This document shows positions 26,089 through 33,613 of a stretch of 64,000 nucleotides of DNA, piece by piece. Both the position numbers and the translations under genes were made by a program. Where the stretch lies: positions 1 through 64,000 of the forward strand of contig JBGSKQ010000085.1 of the NCBI GenBank assembly GCA_041741095.1, read 5' to 3'. The notes under the pieces are model-generated. The model saw nothing but the letters and a program-made list of their open reading frames with translations, searched no databases and was not told where the DNA came from. The DNA comes from UBA6168 sp041741095 (lineage in GTDB: Bacteria; Bacteroidota; Bacteroidia; Chitinophagales; Saprospiraceae). Within the stretch, counting starts at the first letter, position 1; the number at the start of each line of letters is the position of its first letter.

Positions 26089-27036
26089 TCAAGCCCAAAT
26101 CTTCAGCCCCCCTTTCAAAATTCCCACTTTCACGGGCCCCTCCCCCAAAAACTCCCCATCCGCTTCCACCAGCACAGGCTGCGCTTCCATAGGCTCTATT
26201 CTCACCGCTTCCGTTTGGAAAAGCGACACCGCTGGGTGCAGGCCGATTTTGCCCAAATAAAACAAAGGCGTGACGAGCAGTACCACCAGCTTGTTCACCT
26301 TTTTCACTAAGGTCAAAGCGAGCTTGCCGTCGTTGGGCAGGGCATGTGGCACCAATTGCATCCCGCCGCCGGAGTAGCGGCAGATGCCAATGTTGATGGT
26401 GTAAAAGCGATCCTCAACATTTTTACCGTCGAACAAAATTCTGGCCTTGGGTATCGTGAATTGGAACAAACAGCGGAAAATGAGCAGCAGGTACACGAGC
26501 CTGTTTGGGATGCCGGAGGGGTATTTTTGTGACTCCTTTACCACATAAGCATCATAAGACAGCCCGGCGACATTGATGAAATATCGCCGCCGTTGCTGGC
26601 CATTCAATTGATAATCCAGCCAACCAAGGTCTTGAAATGCTGTTTTGCCGTTGATAAAATAGTGGAGCCAGTGCTGGAAATTTTTCGGAATGCCTTGCGT
26701 TTTTATCCAATCGTTGCCAGTGCCGACGGGCAGCAGCGTAAAGGTGATTTCCTCCGGCGGGCAGGTGCTCTGTTGAAATATTCCGTTGACAACTTCATGT
26801 GCCGTGCCGTCGCCGCCCACAGCTACGATTTGGCGGCAGCCATCCGCAACTGCGTCGGCCACCAGCGAAATGGCGTGAAACCTGTGGCGGGTAAATACAG
26901 TTGAAAAGGGGACTTTGGCTTGCTCCAAAGCAGTTTGGATTGCGGGCCAGCGTTTTCCTGCCAATCCCGCCCCGGCGGCTGGATTGACGATAAAAAGCCA
27001 AGTGGCATTGATATTTCCGTTTCGTTTTGGCCTCAT
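26089..27036 (-). CDS. Diacylglycerol kinase-family lipid kinase
   Basis: The 315-residue protein has the DAGK/YegS catalytic signatures: FIVNPAAGAG at the N-terminus, VAVGGDGTAHEVVNG, LPVGTGNDW, and a C-terminal beta-sandwich with RIEPMEAQPVLVEADGEF. It probably phosphorylates a lipid or related alcohol with ATP; the exact substrate is unknown. It diverges from the phosphatase gene at 27118. Confidence 0.9.
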   Translation of the reverse strand: MRPKRNGNINATWLFIVNPAAGAGLAGKRWPAIQTALEQAKVPFSTVFTRHRFHAISLVADAVADGCRQIVAVGGDGTAHEVVNGIFQQSTCPPEEITFTLLPVGTGNDWIKTQGIPKNFQHWLHYFINGKTAFQDLGWLDYQLNGQQRRRYFINVAGLSYDAYVVKESQKYPSGIPNRLVYLLLIFRCLFQFTIPKARILFDGKNVEDRFYTINIGICRYSGGGMQLVPHALPNDGKLALTLVKKVNKLVVLLVTPLFYLGKIGLHPAVSLFQTEAVRIEPMEAQPVLVEADGEFLGEGPVKVGILKGGLKIWA

Positions 27037-27117
27037 CTGTGTTATGAGGTATTGTTGACAATTTGGCGCAAGCGTTTAAAAAAAATCGCTTGCCGGACTT
27101 TTTAAAAGCCCAAGAAC

Positions 27118-27579
27118 ATGAAAATCCTGATGGTTTGCCTCGGCAATATATGCCGCTCGCCACTGGCGGAGGGCATTATGCAGCATAAAATAAACAGCCA
27201 GGGCCTCAAATGGGAGGTGGACTCTGCTGGCACTGGATCGTGGCATGTGGGCGAGATGCCCGACCGCCGCTCCATCGCCATTGGCCGCAAATATGGCGTG
27301 GACATCACCTACCAGCGTGCCCGCCAGTTCAAGCCGAATGACCTCGACAGCTTCGACCTTGTATTGGCAATGGACAGTTCCAACTACCGTGACATCCTGC
27401 ACCACGCTGTTTCAAAAGAACAGGAAGGCAAAGTGAAGTTGATCATGAACTTTGTGTCGCCTGGCCGTAACCAGGCCGTGCCAGATCCTTATTGGGACGA
27501 CAATGGTTTTGAACAGGTTTTTAAGATGCTGGACGAGGCCTGCGACAGGATTATTGAGCATTTTGAGGTGCGGGTTTGA
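27118..27579 (+). CDS. Low-molecular-weight protein-tyrosine phosphatase
   Basis: The 153-residue protein has the P-loop CLGNICRS (Cys7 and Arg13 in MKILMVCLGNICRSPL) and the general-acid aspartate motif in VPDPYWDDN. It should dephosphorylate protein tyrosines, or small acyl phosphates, in the cytosol. It ends just before the inverted octamer array and is convergent with the AsmA-like gene. Confidence 0.92.
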   Translation: MKILMVCLGNICRSPLAEGIMQHKINSQGLKWEVDSAGTGSWHVGEMPDRRSIAIGRKYGVDITYQRARQFKPNDLDSFDLVLAMDSSNYRDILHHAVSKEQEGKVKLIMNFVSPGRNQAVPDPYWDDNGFEQVFKMLDEACDRIIEHFEVRV

Positions 27580-27585
27580 AGTAGG

Positions 27586-27766
27586 GTTGCATTGTTGCAT
27601 TGCTCCATTGCTTCATTGTTGCCTTGCTCAATTGCTTCATTGCTAAATGGAGATTATACCTTAAGTGCTTAAACAATGAAACAAGGAAGCAATGAAACAA
27701 TGAAACAATGAAACAATGAAACAATGAAACAATGAAACAATGAAACAATGAAACAATGAAACAATT
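27586..27766. repeat. Octamer tandem repeat with inverted degenerate arm
   Basis: Positions 27673-27764 carry twelve consecutive 8-bp units of ACAATGAA, nine of them exact, ending 2 bp before the AsmA-like stop codon. The left flank (27586-27645) is a degenerate array of the reverse-complement units (TTGCATTG, ATTGCTTC). The two arms can pair around a short unrelated core at 27646-27672. The array sits between two convergent genes and could form a very long hairpin in transcripts of either strand. Confidence 0.9.
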
Positions 27767-30337
27767 TCAAAACCCCGGAATATACTCCACGTCGTCTTCC
27801 TCCCTCACGGGCGCTGCTTCCCCCACATCTTCCCAGCCTGTTGGTTCACGCAACATATTTAAAGGAGCGCCAAATGCACGGATGAGGGCCGCCCGGATCT
27901 GGCTTTTTTGCTTGTCGCTTTTACTGAGGTTGTCCTTCACCTTCTTTTTGTTGGTTTCATAGTCGTATTGGTCGAGCGTGCCGTGGATATTGAAATAGAG
28001 GTTGAAAAAGCCGTTTTGCTTGGCGGGGATGATTTCGGGCTTGCTGCGTTTTTTAAATTTATTGGCAATCACCTGGCCTGCGTTCACTTTGATGTTGTAG
28101 TCAATTTTATCGTCAAACGTCTGCTCGCCGCTCACGGTCATGTTCATAGCGTTGTTTTGGATAAACATGGCGGGCAGGTAAAAGGTGTTGTTTTTCACTT
28201 CGATCCAGTTTTGCATATCCACGAATCGCACATCCCGCAAGTCCTTCACATCCACATAGTTGGAAAATTCATCTAAAAGTTTGAAGCCTTTCAACTGGCC
28301 GTTTTGAATGCCGAGGCCCGCCCACACATGCAGTTCGTCTGTGAGGAACTGGCCCGTAGAATCCCAAAAGGCATGGATAAGCATTTTTGTGTTCATGGTG
28401 CCCTCGATGTTTTCGTAGGTCAACTGTGCTTGGCCGAAGTTTTCCGATTGGCGGAAAAACTCCTTTACGTCAATATGGCTGCCGTCCAGTTTGGCTTCCA
28501 GGCGGGGTTCTTTTTCAAAAAACATGGTTCCGTCCAGTTCGAAAGCGCCCTCCATGCCTTTGGCATTGCCAGCTATTTTCATTTGGCCTTTTTCAAAAAC
28601 AAGGCTGCCTGCAAAACCCTGTCCTTCGATTTTGTTGTAGGTAAATTCGTCCACCTTGGCTTTAAAAGTCCCGTTCAACAAGTCGGTGAGCCGGGCCTGT
28701 TTTTTCGTGTTTTCTACCTGCAAGGAGTCGTACACCTGCCGCTGCACAGTATTGGAGTCAGCGGGCGAGTCGGCCAGTTTTACCAATCGTGCCAAGTCCA
28801 TTTTGGGTGAAACGAGGTCAACACTAAAGTCGAGCGAGGCATTTTTCGAGTTCAACGAATCGGCGAATAGCACGGGCAGTAAGTTTTGCGCCTGCCCCTG
28901 CAAGTCAATCTCGCTGCCTGCGCCGTCTATTTTCAGCCCTTCGAGGCGCATTTGGTTGTTTTGAAAAACGAGCAGGCCCCGGTCCACAATCATTTTTTCA
29001 CCATTGATGGTCAGAGTGGCGTCGTCGAAATTAATTTCCCCGCCCATGTCCACGGCCATGATGTTACGGGTATCTGTCATGTCGCTGTACAAACCCTTCA
29101 CTATCAGGTTTTTAATTTCCACTTCCCCGCTGCCATCAGTAATGCCTGGGTTGTTCAGCAGACCGTACATGTAGCCGATTGGTAGCGCACCGTCGGCCTC
29201 AAAATCTACGTATGGCTTGTCCATACCCTCTATTTTTAACGAAAGCGTAATCAACTCCCGGTTTAAATAGCCTTTGAAATTGCTGATTTCAAACACGGAA
29301 TTTTGGCTGTTTCGCTGCTCGCCATTCGTAAAACGGGCCTCGAAAGACACATCTTTAAATGGTTCTTTCAAACGGGGGCTGTCCACCTTGCCGTCCTCCA
29401 AACCAAACTGGAACTCAATGGAAGGCTGCTCCGAAGCGCTCCATTTTCCATTGATAAAAGCCTTGAGTTGAAATTGTCCCGCACTGGTAAAGTCGCCAAA
29501 AGCACCCAACTGCTCCTCCGGCAGTAGGGCGATGACGGAGGCCAGGTTCGCATCCTCGGCATCGGCGGTGAGGTCGTATTCAGTGTAGTTTTTCAAGGAT
29601 TTTACCGTGCCCTCCACATTGTACAGGTTGTCCTCCACTTTCAGTTTTACTTTTTTAAAACTGTAAGTGCCTTTTTCCATGTCCACGAAAATGTTGGCAT
29701 CGTAGCCCCAGTGTTTGCCGGGCAGGTAGCGCACTCCGTTGATGTCTATGAAATTAGACACCAAATCAGCCTGGCTCGTCAGGTCAAACTGTTCGTTGGA
29801 AAACTGCCCTGAGAAATCGGCCTTTTCCACCAGCATCAGCATTTCCTGTTTCAGCTTGTCGTTTTGGTAGGCCAATTCGATGTTTTCGAGGCGGGCTTTT
29901 TCGAGTGAAATGCTGAAATTGCTCTCCTCCTCGCTTTCGGAAGGTTTGAAAATATCATAGTTCGTTTTCCCATTTTTGTCAATGTGGGCGTGCAAGGCCC
30001 CGTCCCTGATAGTAATGGAATGCACTTTCACATTGGAACCAAACAGACTCAGCAGCCGAAAATGAAAATCCATCGTCTTGGCCTCCAACAGTCCTTCGCC
30101 GAATTTTCCCACCACGACCACATCCCGCAAACTGGCCGTCGCATTCGGAAACCCCCGCAACAGCGACAGGTCAAAACTACCCACCTTCAGTTCCGTTGTC
30201 AGCTGCTTGTTGATTTCTTTGATCAACTTCCGCCCGACCGCCTCCTGGAAAAATCCAGCGATGACCACCAAGCCCAACGCCAAAACGAGTACCGTAGCAC
30301 CCAGCCCAATCCCAGTTTTTTTCAAAGCCCTTTTCAT
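27767..30337 (-). CDS. AsmA-like membrane protein
   Basis: The 856-residue protein has an N-terminal membrane anchor (LGATVLVLALGLVVIAGFF) and a long beta-rich body. The body includes the AsmA-type GSFDLSLLRGFPNATASLRDVVVVGKFGEGLLEAKTMDF and a C-terminal AsmA_2-type stretch (GLGIQNGQLKGFKLLDEFSNYVDVKDLRDV). AsmA-like proteins are thought to bridge the periplasm and help lipid transport to the outer membrane. The stop codon is almost inside the octamer array. The C-terminal tail from about residue 800 is charged and low in complexity. Confidence 0.87.
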   Translation of the reverse strand: MKRALKKTGIGLGATVLVLALGLVVIAGFFQEAVGRKLIKEINKQLTTELKVGSFDLSLLRGFPNATASLRDVVVVGKFGEGLLEAKTMDFHFRLLSLFGSNVKVHSITIRDGALHAHIDKNGKTNYDIFKPSESEEESNFSISLEKARLENIELAYQNDKLKQEMLMLVEKADFSGQFSNEQFDLTSQADLVSNFIDINGVRYLPGKHWGYDANIFVDMEKGTYSFKKVKLKVEDNLYNVEGTVKSLKNYTEYDLTADAEDANLASVIALLPEEQLGAFGDFTSAGQFQLKAFINGKWSASEQPSIEFQFGLEDGKVDSPRLKEPFKDVSFEARFTNGEQRNSQNSVFEISNFKGYLNRELITLSLKIEGMDKPYVDFEADGALPIGYMYGLLNNPGITDGSGEVEIKNLIVKGLYSDMTDTRNIMAVDMGGEINFDDATLTINGEKMIVDRGLLVFQNNQMRLEGLKIDGAGSEIDLQGQAQNLLPVLFADSLNSKNASLDFSVDLVSPKMDLARLVKLADSPADSNTVQRQVYDSLQVENTKKQARLTDLLNGTFKAKVDEFTYNKIEGQGFAGSLVFEKGQMKIAGNAKGMEGAFELDGTMFFEKEPRLEAKLDGSHIDVKEFFRQSENFGQAQLTYENIEGTMNTKMLIHAFWDSTGQFLTDELHVWAGLGIQNGQLKGFKLLDEFSNYVDVKDLRDVRFVDMQNWIEVKNNTFYLPAMFIQNNAMNMTVSGEQTFDDKIDYNIKVNAGQVIANKFKKRSKPEIIPAKQNGFFNLYFNIHGTLDQYDYETNKKKVKDNLSKSDKQKSQIRAALIRAFGAPLNMLREPTGWEDVGEAAPVREEDDVEYIPGF

Positions 30338-30458
30338 GTTCGTACAAGCTTATGTTCAACAGTGTTTGTTTCAAAAACGCAGTAAAAGTAAAGCAAGCAC
30401 CTGCCCCAAGTGTTCGCCGGACGCTTGAAAATATTTTTACAATTTTTTTCCGCCTGGG

Positions 30459-30489
30459 TTGTGCTGTATGATGGATGCTTCTATATTTG
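30459..30489 (+). promoter_or_regulatory. Promoter of the tRNA-Val array
   Basis: A -33 TTG (30459-30461) and TATATTTG (30482-30489) are separated by 20 bp. Transcription would start near 30495 and include the first tRNA-like copy (30519) before the intact tRNA-Val. Confidence 0.6.
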
Positions 30490-30518
30490 CACCCGCTTTT
30501 GAAGAAAGGCGAAAACGA

Positions 30519-30593
30519 GGGCGATTAGCTCAGCTGGTTCAGAGCATCCCGACGTAAAGTCGGGAGGGTCGCTGTCCCGGCGGGTTCGCCAAG
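30519..30593 (+). repeat. tRNA-like copy 0, decayed
   Basis: The first 32 bases (GGGCGATTAGCTCAG... to ...GAGCA) are identical to the tRNA-Val 5' half. The anticodon arm is then a palindrome (TCCCGA-N7-TCGGGA). The T-arm region is unrelated and ends GGTTCGCC, so the acceptor stem can pair over about five bases only. It is probably a non-functional relic, although it lies downstream of the array promoter. Confidence 0.65.
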
Positions 30594-30601
30594 AAAAACG
30601 A

Positions 30602-30679
30602 GGGCGATTAGCTCAGCTGGTTCAGAGCACCTGCCTTACAAGCAGGGGGTCATTGGTTCGAATCCATTATCGCCCACCA
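30602..30679 (+). tRNA. tRNA-Val (anticodon TAC)
   Basis: A complete cloverleaf is visible: acceptor GGGCGAT/ATCGCCC, D-stem GCTC/GAGC with a GG loop, anticodon stem CCTGC/GCAGG around CTTACAA (anticodon TAC), a 5-nt variable loop and T-loop TTCGAAT. The discriminator A and CCA are encoded (30676-30679). One odd point is a T-T mismatch in the T-stem (ATTGG with CCATT). A terminator hairpin follows. Confidence 0.9.
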
Positions 30680-30685
30680 CCATTC

Positions 30686-30721
30686 AAAGTCCTTCGGCTG
30701 CAGAGCCGCAAGGGCTTTTTT
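30686..30721 (+). terminator. Terminator after tRNA-Val
   Basis: The stem AAGTCCTTCGGCT pairs with AGCCGCAAGGGCTT (one mismatch) and is followed by TTTTTT. An identical copy is at 30821-30856 inside the second 135-bp unit, and a different hairpin (AATCCTTTTCAGC with GCTGGAAAGGATT) follows the last copy at 30957-30990. Confidence 0.85.
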
Positions 30722-30734
30722 GTTAGGCTTTGGA

Positions 30735-30814
30735 TGGCGCTTAGCCCGGCTGGTCCGGGGCATCCCGACCTCATGTCGGGAGGGTCATTGGTTCGAATCC
30801 ATTATCGCCCACCA
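30735..30814 (+). repeat. tRNA-like copy 1
   Basis: An 80-nt sequence aligns along its length with tRNA-Val. The D-stem changed from GCTC/GAGC to GCCC/GGGC, keeping pairing. The anticodon stem is a palindromic TCCCGA/TCGGGA with loop CCTCATG, and the T-arm, 3' acceptor and CCA are unchanged. The 5' acceptor TGGCGCT mispairs at two places with ATCGCCC. The loop has C at position 33, which argues against normal decoding. Confidence 0.75.
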
Positions 30815-30869
30815 CCATTCAAAGTCCTTCGGCTGCAGAGCCGCAAGGGCTTTTTTGTTAGGCTTTGGA

Positions 30870-30949
30870 TGGCGCTTAGCCCGTCCGGTCCGGGGCATCC
30901 CGACTTCACGTCGGGAGGGTCATTGGTTCGAATCCATTATCGCCCACCA
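30870..30949 (+). repeat. tRNA-like copy 2
   Basis: This is 135 bp after copy 1 and nearly identical, with D-loop CGTCCGGTCC-type changes and anticodon loop CTTCACG (U33 present, central triplet TCA). The acceptor stem has the same two mispairs as copy 1. The 3' half from GGGTCATTGG through CCA is identical to the tRNA-Val gene. Confidence 0.75.
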
Positions 30950-31010
30950 CCATTCAAATCCTTTTCAGCGCCATGCTGGAAAGGATTTTTTATTTTCTTG
31001 AAATACCACA

Positions 31011-31259
31011 ATGTTCCAAACCTACATACTCTTTTCGCCATCGCTGGACAAGTACTATATCGGTTCGTGCGGCGATGACTTGCCGGGGCGGTTGCGCCGC
31101 CACCTGTCCGACCACAAGGGGTTCACGGCGAGTGCAAAGGATTGGGGAATCGCCCACGTGGAAACATACCCATCAAAAGCGGAAGCCCAGCAACGGGAGC
31201 GCCAGATAAAAAACTGGAAGTCAAGGAAATTGGTTGAGCGGTTGATTGCGGGCGATTAG
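31011..31259 (+). CDS. GIY-YIG nuclease domain protein
   Basis: The 82-residue protein consists of one GIY-YIG domain. It starts MFQTYILFSPSLDKYYIGSC (the Y-I-L and YYIG elements), then shows arginines in LPGRLRRHL and a glutamate in RERQIKNWKSRK, the pattern of small UPF0213-like GIY-YIG proteins. Such domains cut DNA; the target is unknown. Its last codons are GCG GGC GAT TAG, so the stop lies inside the first ten bases of the tRNA-like copy 3. It is enclosed by the tRNA array on both sides, which suggests it travels with it. Confidence 0.85.
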   Translation: MFQTYILFSPSLDKYYIGSCGDDLPGRLRRHLSDHKGFTASAKDWGIAHVETYPSKAEAQQRERQIKNWKSRKLVERLIAGD

Positions 31260-31326
31260 CCCGGCCGGTCCGGGGCATCCCGACCTCACGTCGGGAGGGC
31301 CGTTGGTTCGAATCCATCATCGCCCA
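31250..31326 (+). repeat. tRNA-like copy 3, fully paired cloverleaf
   Basis: This 77-nt copy has a perfect acceptor stem (GGGCGAT with ATCGCCC), D-stem GCCC/GGGC, a 6-bp anticodon stem TCCCGA/TCGGGA around CCTCACG, a 5-nt variable loop, and a T-arm GTTGG/CCATC with TTCGAAT. CCA is not encoded, and TTTTT follows. It could fold as a tRNA, but position 33 is C, and the 6-bp anticodon stem is unusual. Confidence 0.7.
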
Positions 31327-31395
31327 TTTTTACCACCTCATATTTCAAGTCGGAAAGAGATGTAGCCTTTTATCTACCCACACACATAAAACGGC

Positions 31396-31403
31396 TACTT
31401 TTG
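31396..31403 (+). promoter_or_regulatory. -7 box for the DUF4292 gene
   Basis: TACTTTTG matches the consensus and lies 32 bp before the TTG start at 31435. No clear TTG at -33. Confidence 0.5.
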
Positions 31404-31434
31404 CGTTCAATTTTTTCATTAAAATCATCCGGCT

Positions 31435-32199
31435 TTGAAACATACTTTGTTTTTAATCCTCTCCCTCGTGCTGTTCCTTGCCCCTGCCTGCAAAACTTCC
31501 CGCCGGGCCGTGGGGGCCAGCCTCAAGCCCAAAAGCGAAAAGGTGCTGATGAAGCATTTATTGGAAAACCAGGTGAAGGCCGATTGGCTGGAAGGCAAGG
31601 CCAAGGTTTCCTATTCCGACGAGTATGGCGGCGAGTCGTTCAGCGCCACCATCCGCATCAAGCGGGACAGCGCCATCTGGATGGTGTTTAAAAAATTCAG
31701 CCTGGAAGGGGCCAGGGCGCTCATCAGGCCCGATTCCTTTTTTGTCATTGACCGCCTGAACCGGGAATACACCGCCAAGCCTTTTGACTATATCCAAAAA
31801 GAATACAACCTGCCCGTCAATTTCCAGGGATTACAGGCCATCCTCTTGGGCAATCCGGTTTTTTTCTCCAACCAAAGCGAAGCGGGCGTTGATTCCAGTC
31901 GCTATTTGTTGTCGCAAAAAACGGACAACCTCAGCGCCAAATACTGGCTGGATGGGGCGGAAATGCTCCTTTCTGAGTTTCTGGTGGACGACTTGCGCAA
32001 CCGCCGCAGCATCTCTGTTGAATCCACAGATTACAGGGCTTTGGGTGAAAAACAGAAATTTTCATATTTTCGTAGCTTTAATTTGAGCGACGGCGGACAA
32101 GGAAATACGCACGTTGGCGTGGAATTTTCAAAAGTTGAGATCAATGTCCCACAAAAAATGGACTTCGAAATACCGGAAAGTTATGAAAGGGTGGATTGA
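31435..32199 (+). CDS. DUF4292 family lipoprotein
   Basis: The 254-residue protein has a lipoprotein signal (MKHTLFLILSLVLFLAPAC, lipidated Cys at 19) and a beta-rich LolA-like body, with VKADWLEGKAKVSYSDE and DSAIWMVFKKFSLEGARALI typical of DUF4292. It is probably an outer-membrane-associated or periplasmic lipoprotein involved in envelope biogenesis. The TTG at 31435 is the only start that gives the signal. It is followed by the EnvC-like gene, a common arrangement in Bacteroidota. Confidence 0.87.
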   Translation: MKHTLFLILSLVLFLAPACKTSRRAVGASLKPKSEKVLMKHLLENQVKADWLEGKAKVSYSDEYGGESFSATIRIKRDSAIWMVFKKFSLEGARALIRPDSFFVIDRLNREYTAKPFDYIQKEYNLPVNFQGLQAILLGNPVFFSNQSEAGVDSSRYLLSQKTDNLSAKYWLDGAEMLLSEFLVDDLRNRRSISVESTDYRALGEKQKFSYFRSFNLSDGGQGNTHVGVEFSKVEINVPQKMDFEIPESYERVD

Positions 32200-32217
32200 T
32201 GTTGGAAGGATTCATAG

Positions 32218-32241
32218 TTTCATGGTTTCATGGTTTCATGG
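32218..32241 (+). repeat. Octamer repeat TTTCATGG at the EnvC-like start
   Basis: Three exact tandem TTTCATGG units run from 32218 to 32241, preceded by a degenerate TTCATAG. Each unit holds an ATG (32222, 32230, 32238), each in a different frame. The first is in frame with the EnvC-like gene. Confidence 0.8.
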
Positions 32242-33484
32242 CTTGAAACCTGGCCGTAGTTTACATTTTGCAAAAAAAATATTCACCCTGCTGCTCATCC
32301 TCGCCGTGTGCGCCTCGGCATTTGGCCAACAATCCCGCAAAAGTTTGGAGGAAAAACGGAAAAAACTGCTGCGGGAAATAGAGCAGACTTCCGGCCTTTT
32401 AAAACAAACGAAAGAAAACCGGGAAGCCACTTTCTCCCGCTATTTGACACTCCAAAAACAAATCAGCAAGCGCCGCCAGCTATTGGAAACCATGCAGGCG
32501 GAAATACAGCTCATTGTTGAAAATGTGGACCGCACCGTGGAGGTCGTCAATGCCCTCAACGATGACATTGGCAACCTGAAAACCGAATATGCCAAAATGG
32601 CCCGCCACGCCTACCGCCAACGCCTCACTCGCACTGATTGGCTTTTCCTTTTTTCTGCCAAAAGTTTCAATGACGCCTTCCGCCGCTGGCAGTACCTGCG
32701 CCAGTACGACCGCTACCGTCAAAAACAGGCGCACCTTATTGTGGAAACGCAAAAAACCCTGTTGGACAAAATCGCCATGCTCGAAGAGCGCAAGCAGGAG
32801 CGGGAGCATTTGATTGATTCTGAAAAGCGCCAATCCGAAATGCTCGGCCTGGAAATGACCGCCAAAAACCGGATGCTCGAAGACCTGAAAGGCGACGAGG
32901 CCCGCCTCGCCCGTGAGCTGGATCAAAAGCGCACCGCCGCAGAAAAACTGAGCGCTGCCATTGAAAAAGTCATTTTGGAAGAAATAGAAAAAGCCAAAAA
33001 AGCCGAGCGTCCTGCCGTAGCGGGCAGCGGCCCCAAACCCAGCACTACGCCCGAAACCAACGTATTGTCCAAAGATTTTCAAAACAACAAAGGGAAACTG
33101 CCCTGGCCAGTGAAAAATGGCGTCATCACGGGCTACTTTGGCCGCCAGCAGCACCCGACCATCAAATCGGTAGAAATAACCAACAACGGCATTGACATCC
33201 GCACCGATCAAGGTTCGCCCGTGCGGGCAGTATTCGAGGGCACGGTGGTGGGCACACAATTTATTCCAGGCTTCGATTATATGGTCATTATCCAACATGG
33301 GGAGTATTATACCGTCTATTCCAACCTGGAGGAGGTGTCTGTAAAAAAAGGCGACAAGATAGCCGTCCGGCAAAATTTGGGAAAAGTCAGCACCAACCGC
33401 AAAACAAATGCCTCGGAAGTCCATTTTGAAATATGGAGGGAAAAGACGAGGCTGAACCCGGTAGAGTGGGTGGGGAGTCAGTGA
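32222..33484 (+). CDS. EnvC-like LytM protein (murein hydrolase activator)
   Basis: The 420-residue protein has a signal segment (about residues 19-35, KKIFTLLLILAVCASAFG), a long coiled coil (about 40-270, rich in KQRE) and a C-terminal LytM/M23 domain (PWPVKNGVITGYFGRQQHP). The M23 zinc site is degenerate: the HxGxD motif reads NNGIDIR with Asn for His, and the later YSNL lacks the second ligand. Such LytM proteins activate amidases rather than cut peptidoglycan themselves. The start is uncertain because of the octamer repeat; the ATG at 32222 avoids overlap with the upstream gene. Confidence 0.87.
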   Translation: MVSWFHGLKPGRSLHFAKKIFTLLLILAVCASAFGQQSRKSLEEKRKKLLREIEQTSGLLKQTKENREATFSRYLTLQKQISKRRQLLETMQAEIQLIVENVDRTVEVVNALNDDIGNLKTEYAKMARHAYRQRLTRTDWLFLFSAKSFNDAFRRWQYLRQYDRYRQKQAHLIVETQKTLLDKIAMLEERKQEREHLIDSEKRQSEMLGLEMTAKNRMLEDLKGDEARLARELDQKRTAAEKLSAAIEKVILEEIEKAKKAERPAVAGSGPKPSTTPETNVLSKDFQNNKGKLPWPVKNGVITGYFGRQQHPTIKSVEITNNGIDIRTDQGSPVRAVFEGTVVGTQFIPGFDYMVIIQHGEYYTVYSNLEEVSVKKGDKIAVRQNLGKVSTNRKTNASEVHFEIWREKTRLNPVEWVGSQ

Positions 33485-33504
33485 TGAGAAATGAGAGAAA
33501 TGAG

Positions 33505-33522
33505 TTCCGATAGCTATCGGAA
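33505..33522. repeat. Palindrome TTCCGATAGCTATCGGAA
   Basis: An 18-bp perfect palindrome in the gap between the EnvC-like gene and hflX, matching the palindrome at 267-284 in its central 14 bases. Confidence 0.7.
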
Positions 33523-33613
33523 GAGAGAATGAGAGAATTGGGGAACTATACTTTTGCCTTTTTCCTTTGTACTTTTCCCTTGTTAAATATACTTTACACT
33601 TTTAAAAATAACT

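Larger units (their letters stand above)
30681..30950 (+). repeat. Two tandem 135-bp units: terminator plus tRNA-like sequence
   Basis: The stretch CATTCAAAGTCC... recurs at 30681 and 30816 and again (partial) at 30951, a period of exactly 135 bp. Each unit contains a terminator hairpin followed by a tRNA-like copy whose 3' half is identical to the tRNA-Val 3' half. The units therefore look like tandem duplications of terminator plus altered tRNA. Confidence 0.85.

Noticed and set aside
30653..31078. 141-codon open frame across the tRNA array
   Set aside because: It is the translation of the 135-bp tandem repeats and tRNA sequence, so it repeats itself and is not a gene.
30870..31326. Reading the TCA central triplet of copies 2 and 3 as an opal suppressor or tRNA-Sec
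   Set aside because: The copies lack the length and stem pattern of tRNA-Sec, copy 3 lacks U33, copies 1 and 2 mispair in the acceptor, and the loop is explained by the inserted palindrome.
32222..33484. Calling the M23 protein an active peptidase
   Set aside because: The zinc-binding His of HxGxD is Asn and a second ligand is missing, so an activator role is more likely.
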